Positions 51,540-59,641 of a DNA stretch of 64,000 nucleotides are shown one piece after another; the first letter of the stretch is position 1, and each line of letters opens with the position of its first letter. Both the position numbers and the translations under genes were made by a program. Source of the stretch: CAXBNB01 sp049115735 (lineage in GTDB: Bacteria > Bacteroidota > Bacteroidia > Cytophagales > Cyclobacteriaceae); the NCBI GenBank assembly GCA_049115735.1, contig JAGDZP010000004.1, forward strand, positions 1 to 64,000. The letters run 5' to 3'. The notes under the pieces were generated by a model. It had not been told where the DNA came from and did no database searches. It saw only the letters and a program-made list of their open reading frames with translations.

Positions 51540-54005
51540 TTAAAATGGGTAGCCTATACCAATATTGAAAACGAAGCGCCTATAGTTGTCATAAGTAGCT
51601 GACCTAAACCCGGATTCTCCAACAAACCGCGCTCCTTTAGGACCTGAAGGATCATACACCTTCATCCCTACATCGAACCTCATCAGTAAGAAATTGAAGT
51701 CAAAGCGTAAGCCATATCCTGTTCCTACCGCTATCTCTTTCAAGAACCTATTCCATTCGAAGTGGGCTCCCGGTCGGGATCGATCCTCTCTAATAGTCCA
51801 TATATTTCCCGCATCTATAAAAACGCCACCATACACAAACCCAAAAATCTTGTGGCGATATTCTATACTTGTTTCAAAAATTATTTCACCTTGCTGCTCA
51901 AAATTATTGGCATAATTGCCATTCTCGTCCATTGGTGAGTATGATCCAGGGCCCAATCGGCGAGGCTCCCAGGCTCGGATACTATTGCTTCCGCCCGCAA
52001 AGAAGAATTTCTCATAAGGCAAAGTCTTATTATCCCCATAAGGCAAGGCATAACCCACATTAAAGCGATAGGCAAAAGATTCCTTCGTATTGATAGGTAC
52101 CGTTGCTCTATAGTCTGACCTTAGTTTGAGAAACTTAAAGTACTCGATACCATCATCAAATATTTGCCTTCCTATTGAATTTAGCAAGGTACCCCCCGAC
52201 TCTATTGAGTAGCGGAAATAAGCGGACTTCTGGTCCTTGCTGCCATAGTCATTGTAATTGTTAATGACAGAAAACTTACTGCTACTGACAAAAGAATTGC
52301 TGAAGGAATTGATCAGGTTGTTGCCCTGTTGTTGAAAATCTAATAATGTCTGAAGGAATGTATCGTCCGTGATACTTGATTGAATGTAGCTGATGTCAGC
52401 CAGCGTGAGATCGAATATCCTGTTCCGCCGTTTTTGCCATTTATAGCTTATAGACGAATTGATATTGGCCCTCAGATATTCCAGTCTATCCGTATAATTC
52501 AAACCTGAGGAAATCCGTGTTTGAGGATTGAACTTTCCAATATTTGACTTGAATTTGTCTCCAAAAGGAAACAGGAATTGTGGAAAGGTGAAAATCAGAT
52601 TCGCACCATATTCCAGGTTGGAGTAGTCATTCTCAGCCTTGGCTGCACTTCCTAAGCCCTCAATGCCAAACCTCCCATTCAGCTCCATTACTTCAAGCCC
52701 TTTGAATGTATTTCTATTTTTTAAGTTGAAATTCACAAAAGGACCCGGATAACCACCCTGACTCACATTGATGCCTGCCTCAGTGGAGGTTTGATACTTT
52801 TGTAGAGGGCTAGTGAAAATGTTGGCTATGAATTTACCGCCAGTGGTGTCATAGTTTACATTAATGAATTTGAATATATCCAAGTTGGAAAAATGACGCT
52901 GTGTTTCCAGTGTATTCGCCTTGCTGTATAGGCTATCAGGGTACAAAAAATTTCTCCAGTCGAGGATTCTCTTAGCATACCTTTTTCTGTAATATCGATA
53001 GTTGACATTGTTGTAGGATTCATTGGTTCTTGGTGCCAGCACTCCTTTGATGTCTGCATCGGTCGTAAATATGACCGAGTCCAGCCGATAAACTTTGTGA
53101 GCTCTTCTTCCCGGTGGATTCTTTATCAACACTCCAACTGTTACGCGCCTATTACCCAGATATGTGGTGTCCACCTGAAAGCTGAGCAACTGTCTGGAAA
53201 AATCGTAGTAGCCATTATTTAGCATCAGATCATTGATCCTTTCCCTTTCATTCACAATATCCCTTTCATGATACTTCACGCCTTTTTTGAGATGAGATGC
53301 TTCCAGCGATTGCTTCACGAGCTCATTTACAGTGGAGTCTGGTATGGCATAGTAGATAGAATCCACATAAAAGTAAGGTTTGAGGTCAATGGTATAAGTA
53401 ACCGTTCTCATCCGTGACTTCTTTTTCTTGACCAGATAATCCACTTCAGCGTTAAAATAACCCCAAGAATGAAGATAGGCCTTTATTTTCTTTACCGTTT
53501 CGTCATGGAGTGCCGAGTCAAATACAGCTAATGGTTCTCCCATCCGCATGCCCAAATTCCCTTCCCTTATTTTCTTATTTTGCTTGTCGAGCTTCTTATT
53601 GAGCTTAGCTCTGAGCTTTCTCACTTTTTTATCCTTGCCCTCTGCCGATTGTATTTTGGGGTTATACTTGTCCCTGATCTTAACTTTTTCCGCTTCGTAT
53701 TTCTCAGGATCGTAATGCTTCAGCCCAGATTGATAGATAAACACATAAGGTACAGCAGAAGTTAATGGGAGTTTTTTGTTAGGCTTGTTTTCATATAGGG
53801 TTTCCATAGCATCCATATGACGTCCGTTAGTCCCAATTATCTTTTGGCTATGAAGTATTTTTTCATTCGTCTTCAAAAACTTGGCACCAGTACAGCTTCC
53901 AAATATTGACGCCAACAGTACAAAGGCAAGAATGGATAAGTTGGATTGGCTGAAAGAAATAAAGCTCACTTTGCATTTGAACATTGAAAATATTTTTTTC
54001 AGCAT
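51540..54005 (-). CDS. tamL: TamL-type BamA-family outer membrane lipoprotein
   Basis: From ATG 54005 the protein is 821 aa; ATG 53984 is an equally possible start, and the reading from 54035 uses TTG. The N-terminus holds a lipoprotein signal ending ILAFVLLASIFGSC, then POTRA-like domains (for example VKKIKAYLHSWGYFNAEVDY) and a 16-strand-type barrel that ends in IGIGYPF. This combination is the TamL form of TamA known in Bacteroidota, which helps insert outer-membrane proteins. TamB is not next to it here; hemF follows instead. It is divergent from the RNA methyltransferase gene, a frequent neighbour. Confidence 0.88.
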   Translation of the reverse strand: MLKKIFSMFKCKVSFISFSQSNLSILAFVLLASIFGSCTGAKFLKTNEKILHSQKIIGTNGRHMDAMETLYENKPNKKLPLTSAVPYVFIYQSGLKHYDPEKYEAEKVKIRDKYNPKIQSAEGKDKKVRKLRAKLNKKLDKQNKKIREGNLGMRMGEPLAVFDSALHDETVKKIKAYLHSWGYFNAEVDYLVKKKKSRMRTVTYTIDLKPYFYVDSIYYAIPDSTVNELVKQSLEASHLKKGVKYHERDIVNERERINDLMLNNGYYDFSRQLLSFQVDTTYLGNRRVTVGVLIKNPPGRRAHKVYRLDSVIFTTDADIKGVLAPRTNESYNNVNYRYYRKRYAKRILDWRNFLYPDSLYSKANTLETQRHFSNLDIFKFINVNYDTTGGKFIANIFTSPLQKYQTSTEAGINVSQGGYPGPFVNFNLKNRNTFKGLEVMELNGRFGIEGLGSAAKAENDYSNLEYGANLIFTFPQFLFPFGDKFKSNIGKFNPQTRISSGLNYTDRLEYLRANINSSISYKWQKRRNRIFDLTLADISYIQSSITDDTFLQTLLDFQQQGNNLINSFSNSFVSSSKFSVINNYNDYGSKDQKSAYFRYSIESGGTLLNSIGRQIFDDGIEYFKFLKLRSDYRATVPINTKESFAYRFNVGYALPYGDNKTLPYEKFFFAGGSNSIRAWEPRRLGPGSYSPMDENGNYANNFEQQGEIIFETSIEYRHKIFGFVYGGVFIDAGNIWTIREDRSRPGAHFEWNRFLKEIAVGTGYGLRFDFNFLLMRFDVGMKVYDPSGPKGARFVGESGFRSATYDNYRRFVFNIGIGYPF

Positions 54006-54017
54006 TAATCGACTATG

Positions 54018-54036
54018 TTTGAATAGGCTATTCAAA
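54018..54036. promoter_or_regulatory. Perfect palindrome upstream of tamL
   Basis: TTTGAATAG-G-CTATTCAAA has two perfect 9-bp arms around one base. It lies 13 bp before the tamL ATG in the 134-bp divergent region with the RNA methyltransferase gene. Size and symmetry fit an operator for a dimeric regulator; there is no T-run, so it is not a terminator. Confidence 0.45.
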
Positions 54037-54139
54037 ACTCAGAAAAACCTTGGAAATCAGCCTTGTTTCGTAAGACTTATTAATACGAAACATCCTGATA
54101 ACGAAGGTTTAATAAATTATCAACGGTAGAAATTCTAAG

Positions 54140-54868
54140 ATGACGAATAAAGATGCAAAATTCATCAAATCCCTACAATTAAAAAAATATAGAAATAGGG
54201 AAAAAGCTTTTGTCATTGAGGGGGAAAAGAACATCAAAGAGCTACTCAAATCCCACCTTCAAGTCCTTAAATTATACCTCACAGAGCAATTTATTGAGGC
54301 TTCTGAAAGTGAAATAAAATTGCCTTACGAGTTGGTCGCTCAAAAGGAGCTGGAAAAAGTAGGTTCGTTTCAAAGTAATGCCTTTGGTCTGGCTGTGGCT
54401 GCTATCCCCGAATGGCCAAAACTTAACTTGAACTCTGGCCACTATCTTGCCTTCGAAAACATTCAGGATCCAGGAAACCTGGGCACCATCATCAGAATAG
54501 CAGACTGGTATGGCTTTTCTGAAATCATCTGCTCATCAGACTCTGTGGACACTTATAACCCGAAAGTGATTTCAGCCACCATGGGCTCGTTCGCAAGGGT
54601 TAGGGTCTATTATGAAAATCTTAATGAAATGTTGAATGATACTGAACTGCCAGTATACGGAGCTGTATTGGATGGAAACAGTATCCACGAAACTTCTTTT
54701 TCAGCAAATGGAATATTCTTGTTTGGCAATGAATCGCAAGGAATCAGCTCAGAGCTTCAGTCTTTGATCTCCAATAAAATCAAAATCCCCGGATACGGGC
54801 AAGCAGAATCACTCAATGTAGCCATAGCTACAGCGGTGGTTTGTGATAATTTTAGGCGAAGTGTATAA
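54140..54868 (+). CDS. SpoU/TrmH-family RNA 2'-O-methyltransferase
   Basis: The 242-aa enzyme has an N-terminal substrate-binding domain (KFIKSLQLKKYRNREKAFVIEGEKN) and a C-terminal SPOUT knot with motifs ENIQDPGNLGTIIRIADW, LFGNESQGIS and PGYGQAESLNVAIA. It transfers a methyl group from S-adenosylmethionine to a ribose in rRNA or tRNA. It is divergent from tamL. Confidence 0.93.
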   Translation: MTNKDAKFIKSLQLKKYRNREKAFVIEGEKNIKELLKSHLQVLKLYLTEQFIEASESEIKLPYELVAQKELEKVGSFQSNAFGLAVAAIPEWPKLNLNSGHYLAFENIQDPGNLGTIIRIADWYGFSEIICSSDSVDTYNPKVISATMGSFARVRVYYENLNEMLNDTELPVYGAVLDGNSIHETSFSANGIFLFGNESQGISSELQSLISNKIKIPGYGQAESLNVAIATAVVCDNFRRSV

Positions 54869-54920
54869 ACACCATCTATTGCAGAATTTAAGTAAATTCA
54901 AGATCTAATCAATAATGTAA

Positions 54921-55775
54921 ATGACCAAACCCAAGGTTTTAATTACCGGGGCATCCACCGGTATCGGCTACAGCTGTGCAAAGATCTTTATAGAAAATGG
55001 CTGCCGTGTATTTGGTAGTGTCAGAAAAGAAGCTGATGCAGAAAGAGTGTCCAGAGATTTAGGGCATGATTTCATCCCTCTAATTTTTGACGTTTCAGAC
55101 CATGTGGCAATTCTGAGAGAAGCAGAAAAAGTAAAAGAAATCCTTGGTGAACATGGACTATCTTGTTTGATCAACAATGCCGGAATTGCTGTTCCGGGTC
55201 CTTTGATGCACATACCCATTGACGATTTGAGAAAACAATTTGAAGTCAATGTTTTTGGCTTGTTTGATGTCACCAAGACCTTCCTTCCCATGTTAGGTGC
55301 GATAAAAGACTATCCCCTCCCTCCGGGAAAAATCATCAATATCAGTTCTGTTGCCGGGCAGCTGAGTACGCCTTTTATGGGTCCATATACTGGCTCCAAA
55401 CATGCTCTGGAAGGCATGACCAATTGCCTGAGACGAGAATTACTGCTCTATGGCGTAGACGTAGTTACAGTGGCTCCCGGCCCAATCAAAACACCCATTT
55501 GGAAAAAGGCTCTTGGCAGTGAGTTGTCCGATGAAATCATGAACTCAGACTATGGAACTATCCTTAAAAGAATTCTAAAAAACGTAGATAAGAAAGAGAA
55601 AGAGGCCATGGAAGCGGATGATCTTGCCAAGAGGATTTACAATATTTTCAAAGCAAATAACCCAAAAACCTACTATATCTTCAGACGTAAGAAATTCACA
55701 CAATGGACGATTCCACGCTACCTGTTGCCGGCCAGGGCATTAGATAGGATAATGAAGAAGATGCTGAAAATGTAG
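54921..55775 (+). CDS. Classical short-chain dehydrogenase/reductase
   Basis: The 284-aa SDR has TGASTGIG (cofactor binding, residues 10-17), NNAG, the catalytic Ser in INISSVAGQLS and YTGSK (catalytic Tyr/Lys), followed by VAPGPIKTP. The C-terminal region with RKKFTQWTIPRYLLPARALD suggests the 17-beta-hydroxysteroid dehydrogenase-like/retinol dehydrogenase group that acts on lipids at membranes. It is followed by a SnoaL-like and a MmcQ/YjbR gene, probably one transcript. Confidence 0.9.
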   Translation: MTKPKVLITGASTGIGYSCAKIFIENGCRVFGSVRKEADAERVSRDLGHDFIPLIFDVSDHVAILREAEKVKEILGEHGLSCLINNAGIAVPGPLMHIPIDDLRKQFEVNVFGLFDVTKTFLPMLGAIKDYPLPPGKIINISSVAGQLSTPFMGPYTGSKHALEGMTNCLRRELLLYGVDVVTVAPGPIKTPIWKKALGSELSDEIMNSDYGTILKRILKNVDKKEKEAMEADDLAKRIYNIFKANNPKTYYIFRRKKFTQWTIPRYLLPARALDRIMKKMLKM

Positions 55776-55811
55776 CCGGCTGTAACCCCATTAGAAGAAA
55801 CAAAATATACT

Positions 55812-56285
55812 ATGGATATAAACCTTGACATCATTCGGAAATTCTATGACTCGTTTGCCAAAGGAGATGCGGAAGGCATGGCTTCTTGCTATCACGAAAA
55901 GTTAAAATTCCAGGATCCAGCATTTGGAGTGCTCAATGCCCAGGATGCAAAAGCGATGTGGAGTATGCTTTTATCGCGTGGCAGGAGTCCCGAAATCACC
56001 TATCATGATGAATGGGCTGATGACGAATCTGGCAAAGTGATCTGGGAGGCCAGGTATGAGTTTGGCCCTCAGAAAAGAAAAGTTCACAACAGAATTTCAG
56101 CCAAGTTCAAATTTGAAAATGGTTTGATCATCGAACATACTGACAGTTTTGATTTTTGGAGGTGGTCCAGAATGGCCCTGGGAATGCCCGGGTTGTTGTT
56201 AGGCTGGACTCCTATTATCCAGAATAAAGTAAGGAAGAGGGTATTAGGATTGTTGGCAAAATACAAAGCAGATAAGAAATTGTGA
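55812..56285 (+). CDS. SnoaL/NTF2-like protein (157 aa)
   Basis: The protein has the NTF2-like cone fold pattern: an N-terminal helix (IIRKFYDSFAKGDAEGMASCYHEKLKF), central beta sheet (WEARYEFGPQKRKVHNRISAKFKF) and a last strand IEHTDSFDFWRWSRMALG. Related proteins serve as small isomerases or hydrolases or as binding proteins. Its stop overlaps the GTG start of the next gene by 4 bp. Confidence 0.85.
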   Translation: MDINLDIIRKFYDSFAKGDAEGMASCYHEKLKFQDPAFGVLNAQDAKAMWSMLLSRGRSPEITYHDEWADDESGKVIWEARYEFGPQKRKVHNRISAKFKFENGLIIEHTDSFDFWRWSRMALGMPGLLLGWTPIIQNKVRKRVLGLLAKYKADKKL

Positions 56286-56656
56286 ACATCGAAGAGTATC
56301 GTGAATATTGTTTGAGCAAGAAAGGAGCGAGCGAATCATTTCCTTTTGGAAAGTTGCCTGATATACTGGTATTCAAAGTCATGGGAAAAATGTTTACTGC
56401 CACGGACATAGCCACTTTCGATAGTATCAGTGTAAAATGTGATCCGGAAATAATAGCGGAGCTTCGCAGCAAATACACCGCTGTTGGTACGCAAGCATAT
56501 ATGAGTAAAAATCATTGGAACAGCATATTAATGAACAATACTATCCCGGATCAATTGATCAAAGAGTGGATTGACAACTCCTACGATTTAGTCGTGAAAA
56601 AATTGAAAAAGGGAGAAGGAGGAATTAGCATCTTAATAGGCTCAAAGTTACTCTGA
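56282..56656 (+). CDS. MmcQ/YjbR family protein
   Basis: The 124-aa protein starts with GTG (GTGA overlap with the previous stop). Family motifs are EYCLSKKGASESFPFGKLPD, VMGKMFTATDI, KCDPEIIAELRSKY and AYMSKNHWNSILMN. The fold is a double-wing CyaY-like DNA-binding-type domain; the cellular role is not settled. It is convergent with the exonuclease gene. Confidence 0.9.
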   Translation: MNIEEYREYCLSKKGASESFPFGKLPDILVFKVMGKMFTATDIATFDSISVKCDPEIIAELRSKYTAVGTQAYMSKNHWNSILMNNTIPDQLIKEWIDNSYDLVVKKLKKGEGGISILIGSKLL

Positions 56657-56658
56657 AT

Positions 56659-57378
56659 TTAACTTACAAAATGAATCCGGTCTTCGGCCAAAATATCCAG
56701 CCCTCTTAGTCTAAGGAAAAGTTGAGCAGTGGCTTCCACATCACGATTGCAGTAGGCTGTAATTTTTTCCAGATCGTTTTCTTCGTAATAAACCTTTGAA
56801 ACCTGGCTCCCATCCATGTCCTCTTTTGGAGAAGGAATACCCAAAATGGTAGTTAACAATTCGAGGGAAGTAAAACTCTTTCTATCTCCGAACTTCCACA
56901 GTTCCAGCGTATCGATGTGGTTGATTTCCCAAGGTTTTTTTCCTGTAAGCTGCAAGAATTCCGGAATGGCTACTCTGTTGATCACCATGCGTCTGCCCAG
57001 GTATGGAAAGTCGAATTCTTTGCCGTTATGAGCACATAATCGCACCTTTTTCTCATCCAAATTCTGCTTCATCGTTTCATTAAACTCTTCCAACAGCACC
57101 TTTTCATCATCATTGGCTAGTGCCTTGACTCTTAGGTTCAAATTGCCTTCCTTATCGTTGTAAAAGAAGCCAAGGGAGATTACGATCACTTTTCCAAATT
57201 CAGAATATATACCTGCTCTCTCGGCATAAAGCTCCTCCGCGCTAAGTCCATCGTCATTTTTTAGAAACAAAGATTTCTTTACCCACAAGTCCTGCATCTT
57301 TTCTGACAAATCAGCAAATGACGGTTTTTCAGAAACCGTCTCTATGTCAAGAAAAATATGGTCTTTTAGGAATTTCAA
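56659..57378 (-). CDS. DnaQ-like 3'-5' exonuclease related to PolB proofreading domain
   Basis: The 239-aa protein shows the DEDDy pattern: HIFLDIETVSEKP (Exo I, D and E), LCAHNGKEFDFPYLGRRM (Exo II) and TAYCNRDVEATAQLFLRL (Exo III). It matches the predicted 3'-5' exonuclease family (PF10108) related to PolB. The start is TTG at 57378; no ATG occurs before the first catalytic motif. It is the last of three minus-strand genes. Confidence 0.87.
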   Translation of the reverse strand: MKFLKDHIFLDIETVSEKPSFADLSEKMQDLWVKKSLFLKNDDGLSAEELYAERAGIYSEFGKVIVISLGFFYNDKEGNLNLRVKALANDDEKVLLEEFNETMKQNLDEKKVRLCAHNGKEFDFPYLGRRMVINRVAIPEFLQLTGKKPWEINHIDTLELWKFGDRKSFTSLELLTTILGIPSPKEDMDGSQVSKVYYEENDLEKITAYCNRDVEATAQLFLRLRGLDILAEDRIHFVS

Positions 57379-57396
57379 TTTTGTAATATTGAAGTT

Positions 57397-57708
57397 TTAT
57401 TTATTACCAATTTCAGAGGAATTATGATACGCAAATTCTGGCGAAATATCGTATTCACAGGTTTCTGAGGTTCCATCTAAATTGGTCATTTCGGCAATCC
57501 CATTCCAATATATTTGACCCAATGAGCCAACTTTTGCTTCTTTATATATTTCTTCTTCAAATAGCTTAGAAGCGTACTTATCTGACTTATCAAGCACCTC
57601 GTGGAGATTTAGAATTCTTCTTTCACCATTTTCGAAAATACAAAGAACTCTGTAGGAATCCATTAATTCAATGTCAATAATTCTATAAAATCTACTAATC
57701 TCGGGCAT
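57397..57708 (-). CDS. DUF2442 small protein
   Basis: The 103-aa protein shows the DUF2442 pattern YRVLCIFENGERRILNLHEVL followed by a FEEEIYKEAKVGSLGQIYWNG segment with W-N-G and an acidic YDISPEF end. The family is small and beta-rich, often found near toxin-antitoxin or stand-alone genes; its role is unknown. It starts 8 bp after the MBL hydrolase gene. Confidence 0.82.
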   Translation of the reverse strand: MPEISRFYRIIDIELMDSYRVLCIFENGERRILNLHEVLDKSDKYASKLFEEEIYKEAKVGSLGQIYWNGIAEMTNLDGTSETCEYDISPEFAYHNSSEIGNK

Positions 57709-57716
57709 CCTTAAAT

Positions 57717-58607
57717 TTACATATTTTTCTTACTCCAATACCTCACCAAACCTGCGACGCTCATCCATGCAGGATTGGCTGCTTCATAGAGCGGTAGGTC
57801 TTTTCTGTCCCAACCTTTGCTCAACAGTTGCTCCTGAGCGTATGCGCTAAATTCTTTCACCATTTCTTCCTGTGTCTCCCCCTTCTCCCAATGCGCTTTC
57901 ACCCACATCGCCCAATCGTTGAGAATAAACTCCAAATCATCCAATTGCTTATCTGGGTTATTTATTCTTCCAAAATGAGTGAGGTAAAAAGCCTTAGCAT
58001 TCAGCCCTCTCAATCGTACAATAGAGTCGTTCCAATCTTCCAGGTTGATGTCAGGAGGTGGGCAGGGTGGCGCCACCATTCCATGCTCTATCTTCACTCC
58101 GGCCACATCCCCGGTAAAAACTATGTCTTCTAATTCCCAAGCAATGTGGTGCTTGGCATGTCCCGGGGTGTAGTGAGCTTTCATCGAACAATCACCGACC
58201 GTCACTACTTCATTATCATCCACTTCAATCAACTGCTCTGCCGAGATATTCTTCATCTGCCCCCACAACGGATCAGTCATTTCCTGATATATTCTCCTTG
58301 CCGAATCCATCAGCCTGGATGGATTCTGCATATTTTTTCCTCCAAAAGGATGAAGGTAGATCTTGGCTCCATGCTCTGCAAACACCCAGGCAGCCCCGGC
58401 ATGATCCAGGTGAATGTGGGTAAGGAAAACATGCTTAACATCCTGCAGTTGATAACCACGGCCGGCCAAGCCTTTTTCAATCGCCACTATGGTAGAATGC
58501 GGGCCGGTCTCCACCAGTATTGGGCCCTCAGAACTTTCAATGAGAAAAGAAGCAATGGTCTTATTTAGTCCCAAAAATTGCAGATCGATTAGATGAATAT
58601 TTCCCAT
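57717..58607 (-). CDS. MBL-fold metallo-hydrolase
   Basis: The 296-aa enzyme has the zinc motif THIHLDHAG (residues about 63-71), the next ligand in YTPGHAKHHIAWELED, the bridging Asp in DIVFTGDVAGV and a later His in LTHFGRI. It belongs to the glyoxalase II-like metallo-beta-lactamase superfamily; the substrate is unknown. It is the first gene of a three-gene minus-strand group. Confidence 0.92.
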   Translation of the reverse strand: MGNIHLIDLQFLGLNKTIASFLIESSEGPILVETGPHSTIVAIEKGLAGRGYQLQDVKHVFLTHIHLDHAGAAWVFAEHGAKIYLHPFGGKNMQNPSRLMDSARRIYQEMTDPLWGQMKNISAEQLIEVDDNEVVTVGDCSMKAHYTPGHAKHHIAWELEDIVFTGDVAGVKIEHGMVAPPCPPPDINLEDWNDSIVRLRGLNAKAFYLTHFGRINNPDKQLDDLEFILNDWAMWVKAHWEKGETQEEMVKEFSAYAQEQLLSKGWDRKDLPLYEAANPAWMSVAGLVRYWSKKNM

Positions 58608-58817
58608 AGAGATTGTTTTATACCCCTTAACAAATATCTAAAGTTCAAAAGGCAATTACAAACTAATCAAATTGACACTAGTAATCGAAAATAACTCAAA
58701 ATATGAATTGGCTTGTTTATTGACCTATAAAGTAAGTTCGGAAACGATGAGAGAATAACAAGATTTTAAGCCATGTCGTCAGATTTACTGACAAAATAGA
58801 GGCTATCTTTACTTGCA

Positions 58818-59210
58818 ATGCTAGGCCGACAAAGCATATCAACAAAAGGAACTTTTCAGATAATAGCTGCAATAGCACTTGCCCTATTTTCTTTTTTCAG
58901 TTTTGTTGAGGGCAATCAAGAAAGGCCGCAAGAAGTGCACAGAACAGAAATGGCTAAGAGTACCTGGAAGCAGACTCGACCTTTTGCTCATTTCCAATCG
59001 AACATTCTTCCAACGACAAAAAAAGAAGAGCGGTATTACTTCATCAGGTATGAAATTGGTAACATTTCCCGATTCCACAACCTACGATCACAAGTCCAGT
59101 TTGACTGTTTTGATCAAGTACTTCAAAACAATCAATTCGGAGAAAATGCTCCAATTCACAAGCTTTTCATTCACTCAGGAAATGATGAAGAGGATGCCCA
59201 TATAGGCTAA
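58818..59210 (+). CDS. Hypothetical membrane-anchored or secreted protein (130 aa)
   Basis: I do not recognise it. The N-terminus has one hydrophobic stretch (GTFQIIAAIALALFSFFSFVEG), and the rest is hydrophilic. A -7-like TATCTTTA lies 6 nt before the ATG. A second open frame (58879-59205) overlaps it, but this frame has the membrane segment and the promoter-like box, so I prefer it. Coding status is moderate only. Confidence 0.5.
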   Translation: MLGRQSISTKGTFQIIAAIALALFSFFSFVEGNQERPQEVHRTEMAKSTWKQTRPFAHFQSNILPTTKKEERYYFIRYEIGNISRFHNLRSQVQFDCFDQVLQNNQFGENAPIHKLFIHSGNDEEDAHIG

Positions 59211-59300
59211 TCCCCACTTGCCGAACAGGCAAAATTCTACTTACATATTTTCAAATCAGCAATTGACAAATCGCTGATTCACATCTTAAACTTTTAATAG

Positions 59301-59501
59301 GTGAAAACTTTAAAAAAGATCATGAGGCTTTTGGGCCTTGCTGTGCTTATTGCCCTGGCGTGTGCTGGAGTAGGCGCCCCTGTAAACTTCCATACACGAG
59401 ATGAAGTCATGGACTCGTCAGTAAAAATTGTACAGGAAATGTTGATGGACGAAAACGAGGATGGAACCAAGAAAAAACAAGCCTACATTATAAATCAGTA
59501 G
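59301..59501 (+). CDS. Very small putative lipoprotein (59-66 aa)
   Basis: The reading starts GTG at 59301 (66 aa) or ATG at 59322 (59 aa). The N-terminus LLGLAVLIALACAGVG has a lipobox-like L-A-C, so the mature peptide would be about 45 residues and lipid-anchored. The body is acidic with KIVQEMLMDENEDGTKKKQ. No family is recognised. Confidence 0.5.
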   Translation: MKTLKKIMRLLGLAVLIALACAGVGAPVNFHTRDEVMDSSVKIVQEMLMDENEDGTKKKQAYIINQ

Positions 59502-59641
59502 CACTCAAATAGGGTTGCAAACCTTGTATGGGTACTAGGTTGTAATATTCCCCGATCCCAGTCGTCTTTAGAATCAGAAGCAACCGAAACTACCGGTGGC
59601 TCATTATTATTTCGATTGACCGACAACCACATCCCTCTGAA

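Noticed and set aside
58879..59205. Alternative plus-strand frame of 108 codons overlapping the 130-aa hypothetical gene.
   Set aside because: It lacks the membrane segment and the upstream -7-like box of the 58818 frame; both cannot be real and the longer one is better supported.
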